Shown: positions 1-6,700, numbered from the stretch's first letter. The stretch is 10,347 nt of DNA from Erysipelotrichaceae bacterium UBA6182 (GCA_002422065.1 DITO01000189.1:1-10347); one strand, 5' to 3'. The notes: generated from the sequence alone by a model not told the origin. Program-made: numbers and translations.

Positions 1-33
1 TGGACAGGGGTTCGACTCCCCTCACCTCCACCA
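1..33 (+). ncRNA. ssrA: tmRNA (ssrA), 3' end only
   Basis: The first 33 bases read as the 3' end of a transfer-messenger RNA: a GGAC lead-in, a T-arm with stem AGGGG/CCCCT around the loop TTCGACT, the 3' acceptor strand, and an encoded CCA ending at 33. The GGAC just before the T-arm is typical of tmRNA rather than of an ordinary tRNA. tmRNA rescues stalled ribosomes together with SmpB. The 3' end of ssrA is a well-known integration site for genomic islands, and here an integrase gene lies directly against it. Only the tail is visible, so it could be the intact host gene or an attachment-site duplicate of its 3' end. A tRNA with the same acceptor end is the main alternative. Confidence 0.8.
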
Positions 34-1538
34 TTTATGTCCCTGTGTAAAGGGACTAAAGATGATGGTATCTTAAAGAAAACAATGTCGAGATGATCCT
101 TGTGGACAATTACTTCTTTAACGAAGGCGTCTATGAGGATTTTATTTATTTTTGGGTCCTCATCAACTGTTCTTTTAATATATGTTTTAAGTAGTTTGAC
201 AACCTCTTTTGCATCAACATGATTAGTTTTTTCTTTGAATGGTAAATTTATTAGATTAGAGTTTATAAGGCTAAGTTGAGTTTCTATTTTCTCTAGATCA
301 GTATATAGTCTTTGCTTATCAATTTTGTCGTCGTAAAAAAGCTCCATTAGTTTTGTGCGTCGACCTTCAAGCGTTTTACTCTGTAATTCAAGTGGTTTTC
401 GTAAATCTCTTGTTTCTGAACTCTGTTGAATAAGTATTTTCTTAATCATTGGACCAATCTGTTCAAGTTCATCATTCGAGAGATATTTTTCCTTTATATA
501 ATCCAGAATTACCTTCTCAATTGTCGATGCATTGACATCAAGGTTTACACAAGTGTGAGAACGCTTTTTTTGCACACACTTGTAATAGTAGTTATAACTT
601 TTCTTTGAGTGAACATAACCTGCCCCGGAATATGCTGCACCACATTCACCACACCGCATTTTTCCTGTCAGAAAATATTCCCTGGAGTCTTTGTGTTTGA
701 CACTAATCTTCTTCTGACGTCGTAAAGAAACTCTATCCCAGAGGTCCTTTGCTATGATGATCGGTAATACATTATCAATTCTTACAATCTGATCGTCAGG
801 TTTAAACACCCTGTTTCCCGACTTCTTTGATAGTCGTTTATTAAAAACATAAATCCCTAAATATTTCTCATTCAATAAAATGTCAGCAATACTGTTTTTC
901 CCGAAGGCAGAACCAACCTTAGTTCTCATACCGAGAGCATTAAGCCTTGATGCTATATCCATATAACCTTTGCCGTCAGCGTAATACTCAAAAATCAGAT
1001 TAACAGCCTGCGCTTCTTTCTCATTAATTACATATTTCTTGTCTACGACATCAAAACCTAATGGAGGTATCCCACCGTTATGCAATCCCTTAAGTGCATT
1101 CTCTTTCAAGCCTTTATTAACTTCCCGCGCTAAGTTTTTGGAAAAGTATTCGCTCATTCCTTCTAGTACTGACTCGAGAATTATAGATTCTGGTGAGTCA
1201 TCTAGCGGCTCGGTTACCGAAATAAGTCGAACGCCATTGTCTTTCAACAATTTCCTATACAGCGAACTATCATATCTGTTACGGGCGAATCTATCAAGTT
1301 TATGAACAATAACATATTGAAATATTCTATCCTTTGAATCTAGGATAATTTCCTTAAACTGGTCTCGATTATCAGTTGTTCCACTTTGCGCTGCGTCTGA
1401 GTAGACCTTGATTAGTTCAATGTCATTCTTAATGCAGTATTCAGTAATTGCTCGGATCTGTGCATCAATGCTTTCATTGCGTTGATTATCTGAGCTGAAT
1501 CTGGCATATGCTACTGCTTTTTCGTTTGTCTTTCCCAT
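1..1538 (-). CDS. Large serine recombinase (site-specific integrase), open at left edge
   Basis: This enzyme would integrate and excise the element by serine-linked double-strand exchange. The frame opens at ATG 1538 behind a strong GAGAGGGGAG ribosome site and runs 512 codons to the window edge without a stop. Residues 8-140 are the resolvase-type catalytic domain: Y11-x-R13-x-S15 gives the nucleophile Ser15, and LDRFARN (81-87) gives the conserved arginines. Residues about 150-270 form the recombinase domain. A zinc ribbon uses C296, C299, C321 and C330, and a coiled-coil-like, charged segment follows (about 370-425). The family normally ends near residue 490. Here the last ~20 codons read through the antisense of ssrA (..GGGEGSRTPV), so the stop lies further left. 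The gene follows the S24-like regulator with a 61-base gap, probably in one operon. It appears intact. Confidence 0.93.
   Translation of the reverse strand, partial: MGKTNEKAVAYARFSSDNQRNESIDAQIRAITEYCIKNDIELIKVYSDAAQSGTTDNRDQFKEIILDSKDRIFQYVIVHKLDRFARNRYDSSLYRKLLKDNGVRLISVTEPLDDSPESIILESVLEGMSEYFSKNLAREVNKGLKENALKGLHNGGIPPLGFDVVDKKYVINEKEAQAVNLIFEYYADGKGYMDIASRLNALGMRTKVGSAFGKNSIADILLNEKYLGIYVFNKRLSKKSGNRVFKPDDQIVRIDNVLPIIIAKDLWDRVSLRRQKKISVKHKDSREYFLTGKMRCGECGAAYSGAGYVHSKKSYNYYYKCVQKKRSHTCVNLDVNASTIEKVILDYIKEKYLSNDELEQIGPMIKKILIQQSSETRDLRKPLELQSKTLEGRRTKLMELFYDDKIDKQRLYTDLEKIETQLSLINSNLINLPFKEKTNHVDAKEVVKLLKTYIKRTVDEDPKINKILIDAFVKEVIVHKDHLDIVFFKIPSSLVPLHRDINGGGEGSRTPV
39..56. terminator. 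Short hairpin just past ssrA (weak terminator)
   Basis: GTCCC (39-43) and GGGAC (52-56) form a 5-bp stem with an 8-base loop six bases after the CCA end. It sits where an ssrA terminator is expected, but no T-run follows on the plus strand. It also lies inside the last codons of the serine recombinase frame on the other strand. Confidence 0.35.
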
Positions 1539-1599
1539 TTTGCTCCCCTCTCTCGCATTTAGCATTAGAAAAAATAACTAGATTGTCGAACTTATTTCT

Positions 1600-2856
1600 T
1601 CAAAGTATTATTCCATAAATTACTCTTCCCAAAACGTTCACTTGATTTCTTTCAAATACCATCTGCGAAGATGATTCAATTCCATTTCCAACAAATTCAA
1701 CTAGTACTCTATCGGTTAGTATGTGAATTTTCGATAATATGTAGGCTTCATTGTTTATGCTTAAGGCTACAGTATCCCCATTATTGAAGCCGCCGTCACA
1801 CTCAATGATAGCAATCGAATTAATCGGATATTCTTTTTCCATTGAAGTTTGTTTTATAACTAGACCTAATAAAACCTCTGATGATAAAGAGTAGGGAACA
1901 AAAACCTCTCCATGTAGGATGTTTTTTTCATCCGAAAAGTTGCTACTATAAAAGCTTGAGTAAGTCGTTACTGATTTCAACCCAGGATTAAATAAGTCGT
2001 TACAAGTATTCAGTAATGAACCGCTATATTCACCGTAATTGAAAAGTTGAAAAAGAAAGTGATCTGCTTGTTTGAAATCACCTTGAACCAGACTGACAAA
2101 ATCTGAAATTTCATCTAATAGTTCTATAATTTTTGCTGAGATACTTTTATCGGTTATATAGTAAAAATATAAATCTAGTTGCCATATAAAAGTAAAGGTT
2201 GCCAATTTCTGGAGATAGTTAAAACCATGTTCAAGTAATAGCGGATCAATGACTCCAATTTTAAACCCTTCGAAATACTTGAGATGTTCTTCTCTTTCTG
2301 ATTTGAATTTCCTTCGCAAACTTTCAAGATCTGTCTCGAACGGGATGTAGTCTTTCAGATCAAATGATTTCAAATTCCAAAGTGATCTCTTTGATTCTAG
2401 AAAGGATTCTACAATTTTACTCTTTTCTTTGCTAAATAAGAAAAAGTCGCGAAGAAATAGAGAGACAAATTGTTCAGTACAATCTTTGTCTACAATAGAA
2501 TCATAACTAATGTATTTTGCAAATGATTTGAAAAATTCCGATAAACCGTTATTTCCCTGAAGTGAACTCGTCAGAATAAAATCGTATAAAACTGCTTTCT
2601 GAAAACTCAAATCTGCGTTGTCGAGTGTTAAGAAATCAATCAATTCCTTGGATTCACTCACTCCAAGTAAAAGTTTATAATCAGAAATGCCAATAATATC
2701 TCCGATCTTTATTAGTTTATCAACACCAATTACTTTTTGTTCCTCACTGAGAAATCTATAAACAGAGGCTGGTGTAATGTTCAATGCTGAAGCTAATTTG
2801 TATCTACTATATTTATTAACAATAAGTCTATGGCTAATTACTTTTTTAATGTTCAT
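1600..2856 (-). CDS. XRE-type repressor with degenerate S24/LexA-like C-terminal domain
   Basis: This is probably the master regulator of the element and controls the integrase just downstream. It has 418 aa. Residues about 15-60 form a Cro/C1-type helix-turn-helix (KLASALNITPASVYRFL). Residues about 65-310 are a long helical, charged middle region I do not recognise. Residues about 316-418 resemble the S24 peptidase fold of LexA and cI: the serine of the G-D-S-M motif is at S338 (QTSME), then NNGDTVAL (about 363-370), and the ending VLGRVIYGII. In the expected L-K-R-L lysine motif the sequence reads L-S-K-I (374-377), so the catalytic lysine seems replaced by Ser375 or shifted to K376, and self-cleavage may be lost. 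It is much longer than usual phage repressors (about 200-240 aa). ATG 2856 has a GAGG site about ten bases upstream. Confidence 0.82.
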   Translation of the reverse strand: MNIKKVISHRLIVNKYSRYKLASALNITPASVYRFLSEEQKVIGVDKLIKIGDIIGISDYKLLLGVSESKELIDFLTLDNADLSFQKAVLYDFILTSSLQGNNGLSEFFKSFAKYISYDSIVDKDCTEQFVSLFLRDFFLFSKEKSKIVESFLESKRSLWNLKSFDLKDYIPFETDLESLRRKFKSEREEHLKYFEGFKIGVIDPLLLEHGFNYLQKLATFTFIWQLDLYFYYITDKSISAKIIELLDEISDFVSLVQGDFKQADHFLFQLFNYGEYSGSLLNTCNDLFNPGLKSVTTYSSFYSSNFSDEKNILHGEVFVPYSLSSEVLLGLVIKQTSMEKEYPINSIAIIECDGGFNNGDTVALSINNEAYILSKIHILTDRVLVEFVGNGIESSSQMVFERNQVNVLGRVIYGIIL

Positions 2857-2875
2857 TCACTTTTTCCTCGTTTTA

Positions 2876-2904
2876 AGTATGTACTAAAAATAGTCTTATT
2901 GCAA
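2876..2904 (-). promoter_or_regulatory. Candidate promoter for the repressor-integrase operon
   Basis: On the minus strand TTGCAA (2904-2899) is followed after 17 bases by CATACT (2881-2876), 20 bases before the ATG at 2856. The spacing is ideal and the -35 is good, while the -10 is imperfect. It overlaps the first TACTAAA repeat, as expected of an autoregulated repressor promoter. Confidence 0.45.
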
Positions 2905-2959
2905 GAAGAAACATTACTAAAAAACAAATAATAACCAAATTAATATATTACTAAATAAC
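2877..2959 (+). repeat. Three TACTAAA direct repeats, candidate operators
   Basis: Between the two divergent genes TACTAAA occurs at 2882, 2915 and 2949, starting 33 and 34 bases apart, so on nearly the same face of the helix. Copies two and three are longer: ATTACTAAAAAAC (2913-2925) and ATTACTAAATAAC (2947-2959) differ at one base. Copy one lies in GTATGTACTAAAAATAG (2877-2893), which recurs at 8017-8033 with 15 of 17 bases matching. Copy one overlaps the minus-strand promoter and copy three overlaps the plus-strand -35 region. This is the layout expected for a repressor that switches divergent promoters. The binding protein is inferred. Confidence 0.5.
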
Positions 2960-2974
2960 ATAGTATGCTATAAT
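2946..2974 (+). promoter_or_regulatory. Promoter with consensus -10 for the 55-aa gene
   Basis: TATAAT at 2969-2974 is a perfect -10 box, 20 bases before the ATG at 2994, with AAGGAGAG between. The -35 position, 17 bases upstream (2946-2951), is poor and overlaps the third TACTAAA repeat, suggesting regulated transcription. Confidence 0.6.
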
Positions 2975-2993
2975 GCCTCTGTAAGGAGAGACA

Positions 2994-3161
2994 ATGAGTA
3001 CACTAAATTATTCAGTAGAACTAATGACTGAAGAAAGATTATTTGAACTCGGAAAATCTCTTGCAGCATATCTTATTAATAACGGCATACTCAAAAGCGA
3101 ACAGAATGAACACATTATGCTGGAATCTCAATTGACTTCCAATACAGTAGATGATAATTAA
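2994..3161 (+). CDS. Small protein of unknown function, 55 aa
   Basis: The gene is too short to stand out but is well signalled: a perfect TATAAT box, a strong AAGGAGAG ribosome site ending about five bases before the ATG, and a clean TAA at 3159-3161. The product starts MSTLNYSVELMTEERLFELG, is mostly hydrophilic, and looks helical at about residues 11-30 and acidic at the end. There is no signal peptide, membrane helix or recognised motif. It is divergent from the repressor and shares its operator region. This is where phages and IMEs often keep a Cro, excisionase or antirepressor, but nothing in the sequence proves any of these. Confidence 0.6.
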   Translation: MSTLNYSVELMTEERLFELGKSLAAYLINNGILKSEQNEHIMLESQLTSNTVDDN

Positions 3162-3275
3162 ATGCCTTATCAAATTACTGTATAAAGTCAAATATAGAAG
3201 ACATAACTCGACAAGTAGTGTAAGGAAAAGATCAACTCTGGTTTGGATTGGAATACTTTGGTAATGTGACTGAAA

Positions 3276-3295
3276 TGTCTTAAATTTGAAAGACA
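3276..3295. other. Stem-loop between the 55-aa gene and the structured region
   Basis: TGTCTT (3276-3281) pairs with AAGACA (3290-3295) around an 8-base AT-rich loop. No T-run follows on either side, so it is not a convincing terminator. The rest of 3162-3310 is AT-rich and shows no gene with a start and ribosome site. Confidence 0.35.
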
Positions 3296-3392
3296 CAAAT
3301 TGATCTAGACTTTTGTGCCTCTCTCGCTCCGTCGCAGGGTCCGGACTCGCTCTTTCGGCACCGCCTTATCGGCTGGGTATTCTGTTGATAAG

Positions 3393-3424
3393 AAAAAAAG
3401 TGTCTCGTTCGTGAGTTGCGAGAC
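3393..3424 (-). terminator. Rho-independent terminator on the minus strand
   Basis: Read on the minus strand, GTCTCG (3424-3419) and CGAGAC (3407-3402) form a perfect 6-bp stem around an 11-base loop. Two bases later comes a run of seven Ts (3399-3393). No minus-strand protein gene ends here, so it most likely ends a small RNA starting near 3540. The stem's first arm can instead pair with GAGAC at 3432-3428 (loop of three), giving a competing hairpin. Confidence 0.6.
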
Positions 3425-3537
3425 CCAGTCTCACTCACTCGACACAAAGCAAAATTTGGTGCGCGAGTGTAGCGCGCAATCTTGCTTTAGGCCTTTATGC
3501 CAAGTAGTCGCTCTCATAGCGACTAGACCCTAATTCG
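3393..3537 (-). ncRNA. Possible ~145-nt antisense small RNA upstream of the relaxase
   Basis: On the minus strand TTGTCT (3572-3567), a 17-base spacer and TAAATT (3549-3544) make a plausible promoter placing the start near 3537. The transcript would run through the 8-bp and nested stems and stop at the T-run terminator at 3393. It would be antisense to the leader of any plus-strand relaxase transcript crossing this region, an arrangement resembling plasmid counter-transcribed RNAs. Both boxes match the consensus at four of six bases. The alternative is that the same stems serve only as oriT DNA structure. Confidence 0.4.
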
Positions 3538-3594
3538 GGTCTTAATTTAATAAGATTACGGCTGAAAGACAAGAAAAAGATTTAATCAAGATTC

Positions 3595-3625
3595 ACGTCG
3601 GTTTACGTGACCGTAAAACCAACGT
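3595..3625 (+). promoter_or_regulatory. Inverted repeat in the relaxase leader
   Basis: ACGTCGGTTTACG (3595-3607) and CGTAAAACCAACGT (3612-3625) pair almost completely, with one mismatch (a possible G-U) and one bulged base, around the loop TGAC. It ends 25 bases before the ATG at 3651 and just before the ribosome site. It may be a relaxase or regulator binding site used for autoregulation, part of oriT, or an RNA hairpin affecting translation. Confidence 0.5.
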
Positions 3626-3650
3626 AGAAGCTAAAGAAAGGATTCGAAAA

Positions 3651-5636
3651 ATGTATAACATTTTTGTCTCTGAGTACAATAACAACTCAAAGAAGATATC
3701 TCATGTTCTCAGTAGAACATCTTCTTTAGCTTTGTCTGCATATATCTCTGATCAGGAACGAGCAGATGATTTAAAGATCTATTCACCAGACAAGAGTCGT
3801 GACCTGGGAGAGGTTACACCTATTGGTTTAATCCTACCTGATGATATCCCTGAATCAGATCTCGAACTGATCCATAATACAAAAAACTACACTAGTGTAT
3901 TTGTTGGGGATTGTTATCCTAGTTTACCTAAAGATTCACCGGTAAGACTATGCATTTTGATAAGGGATCCAAATGTCATTTCAAGATATTGGTCTCTCAA
4001 TGATCAGCATGTTGCTGAGGTAGCAAAACAAACTCAAAAAATAAGACTGAGTGATGATAAGAATATTATGCGTTTGTATACGACGATGGTCCATGCCTTA
4101 CCAATCGCCCACAAACACTTTCCAGCAAACCTTTACGTATCTCGTGAGGATTTAGTAGATGTTAATGTTAACACGCTCCTAGAGCTCTACTATGAGTTCT
4201 ATTTGTCCAAGGGATATGTTGTTGAACTGGCAACTCACAAAAACGAATTGAATATTGATCATGCTCATTCTCTGATATCGGCAATGACCTTGAACTATAA
4301 AAATGCCAATCAACCGGTGATTTTTGATAGTAAAAATTTCATCCCTTGGTTATCTCGAAATTACTATAATCGTTCTTCTGAAAAGATAAAGACCTACGAA
4401 CACAAAGTCGAGTATTGGAGAATGATGGTTAATTCAGATCCTAGTGATAGAAATAGAACTAAGGTTCTGAGTTGGAGTGTAAAACTAGAGAATGAAAAAA
4501 GAGAGTATCAGGATATTAACAATATTATTGGTGAGAAACTAAACTCTGGGTCAACTTACGATAAATATAAATCCAAGTTTATTCAAAACCAAATATCCCG
4601 GTATGGAAAAGCGGCTACCTCGAAACAACTCTTTTCTCCAAACAAAAATCAAGAGGAAATCTATCACGAAAGTTTTGACTTTCTTGATCGGTTCAAAGTT
4701 AGGTTTGCTCAACTCTTAAATAGTAACTTAACCAGGAGTGGATTACTTAATCCTGGCAAGGAACTTTATACAGCTGTTCAATCTTCTAAACTCTTCATTA
4801 CGATCAAGGAAGGTGTTGATTGGAATGTTGAACCAATTCGTAGAAAAGAGATTAACTTTAAGATTAAAGATCTTTTCGAAAAGGATAAACACAAATACTT
4901 CAAAGACGATGATAAAAATAAAATTGCTAAGAGAGATCGCAGGAGGGTTATTGTGCATGAATTCCGAAGCGCCTTGAAAGCAAGTTTCATCAAGCAAAAA
5001 TTTGAGATTGCGACTGTTATTGGAAAAGCCGAGTCATGGATAAAGGAGTGGGAAGATAAAATCAAGCAAAGAAGATCTGACCTTCAAACAGCAATAAATG
5101 AACTTGATCTTTCGTTGTTTCCAAAAAACTGGCAAGCCTCAATGGATGCGATAATGCAAAGAAAGCATTTGTTTAGTATTGAGAAGAAGATCACCCCTGA
5201 ACCATTGAAAAATACCGAAGGGAAGCAAAGAGTTATTGTGTCTGAGACTCTAGGCGAAGATGTTAATCGGAAGTTGGGCGTGAATGATTTGAGCTTTGAT
5301 TATATCGCTTCGTTGAATCAAAAGGCTAAACCGGTTGGGAGTAATGATGTGCCTCCTGAGATTATGGTAAGAAAAGGTCTTGTCGAAATGTTGTTTGAGT
5401 TTCGGCGCCTTCTTGAAGAAGTCGATTATCAAAACTACGATTTCGATCTTACTTACCCAAATCGACTGAGATATAGAAACGATTCACTCATGTTGTCTGA
5501 CGATAAGATGGAAGAGATCATGCATATCGTTGATGATTACAGTTGTTCAGTAACTGATGCGATTGATGATGCTTATCAACGTGGTATCTTGACTATTCCA
5601 GATTATGAATTCTATGATCGAGAATTGGAACGCTAA
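3651..5636 (+). CDS. MobA/MobL-family (MOB-Q type) relaxase
   Basis: This enzyme would nick oriT and pilot the DNA strand to a recipient. It has 661 aa. The N-terminus (16-41) has the MobA signature of a Ser/Arg-rich helix leading to a tyrosine, with SSLALSAYISDQERADD aligning by eye with the AxAAYxxxE(R/K) segment. Y31 is the likely nucleophile (compare Tyr25 of RSF1010 MobA). GEVTPIGLILPDDIPE (53-68) matches the family's 'hxxLLPxxxP' segment, and ALP (149-151) its helix. H196, H204 and H206 (HKNELNIDHAH) form the metal-binding HUH motif. Residues about 240-661 are highly charged, helical and unassigned. They may handle DNA or contact a helper coupling protein. AAAGAAAGGA precedes the ATG. 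The frame is also open upstream to 3546 without a good start. ParB follows after 41 bases. Confidence 0.8.
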   Translation: MYNIFVSEYNNNSKKISHVLSRTSSLALSAYISDQERADDLKIYSPDKSRDLGEVTPIGLILPDDIPESDLELIHNTKNYTSVFVGDCYPSLPKDSPVRLCILIRDPNVISRYWSLNDQHVAEVAKQTQKIRLSDDKNIMRLYTTMVHALPIAHKHFPANLYVSREDLVDVNVNTLLELYYEFYLSKGYVVELATHKNELNIDHAHSLISAMTLNYKNANQPVIFDSKNFIPWLSRNYYNRSSEKIKTYEHKVEYWRMMVNSDPSDRNRTKVLSWSVKLENEKREYQDINNIIGEKLNSGSTYDKYKSKFIQNQISRYGKAATSKQLFSPNKNQEEIYHESFDFLDRFKVRFAQLLNSNLTRSGLLNPGKELYTAVQSSKLFITIKEGVDWNVEPIRRKEINFKIKDLFEKDKHKYFKDDDKNKIAKRDRRRVIVHEFRSALKASFIKQKFEIATVIGKAESWIKEWEDKIKQRRSDLQTAINELDLSLFPKNWQASMDAIMQRKHLFSIEKKITPEPLKNTEGKQRVIVSETLGEDVNRKLGVNDLSFDYIASLNQKAKPVGSNDVPPEIMVRKGLVEMLFEFRRLLEEVDYQNYDFDLTYPNRLRYRNDSLMLSDDKMEEIMHIVDDYSCSVTDAIDDAYQRGILTIPDYEFYDRELER

Positions 5637-5677
5637 AGTCTTTAATCAGCCACTATCTATGTGGAGAAAGCTAAACT

Positions 5678-6652
5678 ATGACAACAACTATTGAAACAGT
5701 TATGCAGTCGGATATCTTTGGGGAAGAAATCAATGTTAATGATGTTGATAAAAAGCCTGGGAGAAAAAGTGTCAAAGAAAAGAATCCTCAAACTGTGGCT
5801 CCTATAAAGCCATCCCAGCGATCAAACGAAATAGTAGAGGTCAATGTGGTCGATCTTCATGAACACCCGCTGAACGAGGTTATTTACCCTTCAGTTAACG
5901 ATGCTGAGACTGTTAACCAATTGCAAGAAAGCATTTCCAGAAATGGTTTAATTCAGCAAGTGGTTTGTACAAGAACGAAAGAAGGGGAGTATATCATTTT
6001 AGTTGGCCACCTTCGGGTTCGTGCATTCCGGGGTTTGGTTTTGCAGGGTCACTCTGAGTACTCAAAAATCAAAGTTGGTTTGAAATTCTTTGAAAGCGAT
6101 GATGCAATCTTGGAATACATGATCGAAGCGAATGTAACGACTCGTCACAAGAGCGAGTATTCAAAACTTGTTGAGACCGGTTTACTTTCTGACCTTTATC
6201 AAAAGAGAAAAGTCCTTGATCAAGTCAACAAAGGAGTAACCGAAATCAAATATGTTTCTGAGAAGATGGGTATCTGTACGACTCAAGCTTTTAAATATCT
6301 TGAGAACTATAAGAAGATTGGGCTTGAAAAATTCAAAGAGATAATCGAAAACAATCCAGAGATAACGCTGAATGAGCTGTTCCCGAAACTGAAAAGTGGG
6401 GAAGTAGACAAAGCTATTAAATCTACAAATGAAGAAGCTGCACCTGCGTTCTTCTCGAAACCACTAAATAAAAAGGTGACCCGGTTAGTCACAAATTATC
6501 AATTACAAACTGAAAAACTGCTTTTGACAATTGAGCTTTTGTCAGGAAGTGATATTCTTTCGAAAACAGGTTCAAAGCAACTAATGGCTGTCAGAAAACA
6601 GATAGAGGTTATAAAAGATTCTCTAGTCCAAGAAGTTAAACCGCTTGAATAG
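5678..6652 (+). CDS. ParB-like DNA-binding protein
   Basis: The 324-aa product has a basic leader (about 25-50), then a ParB/Srx N-terminal domain at about 51-145: EVNVVDLHEHPLNEVIYP, ETVNQLQESISRNGLIQQVV, and GHLRVRA (110-116) at the position of the GERRxRA nucleotide-binding box. A helix-turn-helix at about 188-215 follows (VSEKMGICTTQAFKYLENY), then a charged, helical C-terminus. Canonical ParB binds parS and uses CTP as a sliding clamp. Here E becomes H in the box, as in many ParB-like proteins, so CTP turnover is uncertain. No ParA is present in the window. Lying 41 bases after the relaxase on the same strand, it is probably co-transcribed and may stabilise the excised element, help transfer, or regulate. 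GGAG lies about 11 bases before the ATG. Confidence 0.8.
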   Translation: MTTTIETVMQSDIFGEEINVNDVDKKPGRKSVKEKNPQTVAPIKPSQRSNEIVEVNVVDLHEHPLNEVIYPSVNDAETVNQLQESISRNGLIQQVVCTRTKEGEYIILVGHLRVRAFRGLVLQGHSEYSKIKVGLKFFESDDAILEYMIEANVTTRHKSEYSKLVETGLLSDLYQKRKVLDQVNKGVTEIKYVSEKMGICTTQAFKYLENYKKIGLEKFKEIIENNPEITLNELFPKLKSGEVDKAIKSTNEEAAPAFFSKPLNKKVTRLVTNYQLQTEKLLLTIELLSGSDILSKTGSKQLMAVRKQIEVIKDSLVQEVKPLE

Positions 6653-6700
6653 TTTGATTTATCACAGAAAAAATCATTTTGCACGTTATAGATAAAATTT

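Larger units (their letters stand above)
3311..3543. other. GC-rich, multi-hairpin region: candidate oriT and/or structured RNA
   Basis: This stretch is visibly richer in G and C than its surroundings and is packed with inverted repeats. They are: GTGCC/GGCAC (3315-3319, 3357-3361) enclosing the palindrome GTCCGGAC (3339-3346); CTTATC/GATAAG (3365-3370, 3387-3392); GTCTCG/CGAGAC (3402-3407, 3419-3424); a nested pair AAAGCAA/TTGCTTT (3446-3452, 3482-3488) around TGCGCG/CGCGCA (3460-3465, 3473-3478); an 8-bp stem TAGTCGCT/AGCGACTA (3505-3512, 3518-3525); and AGACCC/GGGTCT (3525-3530, 3537-3542). CTCGCTC is repeated at 3323 and 3346. It ends about 100 bases before a relaxase gene, the usual place for oriT. 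GTGCGC within the central stem recalls the GTGCGCCCT core of MOB-Q nick sites, but I cannot assign a nick position. The one frame open across it lacks a ribosome site and looks spurious. Confidence 0.6.

Noticed and set aside
1039..1305. 88-codon plus-strand frame
   Set aside because: It is the shadow of the conserved serine recombinase frame on the minus strand.
3039..3296. 85-codon minus-strand frame
   Set aside because: It overlaps the well-signalled 55-aa gene on the other strand, lacks a ribosome site, and has the hydrophobic composition of antisense AT-rich sequence.
3315..3533. 72-codon plus-strand frame across the GC-rich hairpin region
   Set aside because: It starts with GTG without a ribosome site, is rich in Ser/Arg/Cys as expected of chance frames in GC-rich repeats, and is built from inverted repeats. 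The structured-DNA or RNA reading explains the region better.
4738..5065. Three overlapping short frames on both strands
   Set aside because: All lie inside the relaxase gene in other frames, without ribosome sites or recognisable motifs.
3651..5636. Reading the 661-aa protein as a replication initiator
   Set aside because: The tyrosine placement after a Ser/Arg-rich N-terminus, the LLP-like segment and the HAH motif fit MobA/MobL relaxases, and no initiator winged helix or AAA motif is visible.
6653..6700. Terminator between the converging ParB-like and 82-aa genes
   Set aside because: Only weak pairing and short A or T runs are present, and no stem of more than about four base pairs precedes a T-run.
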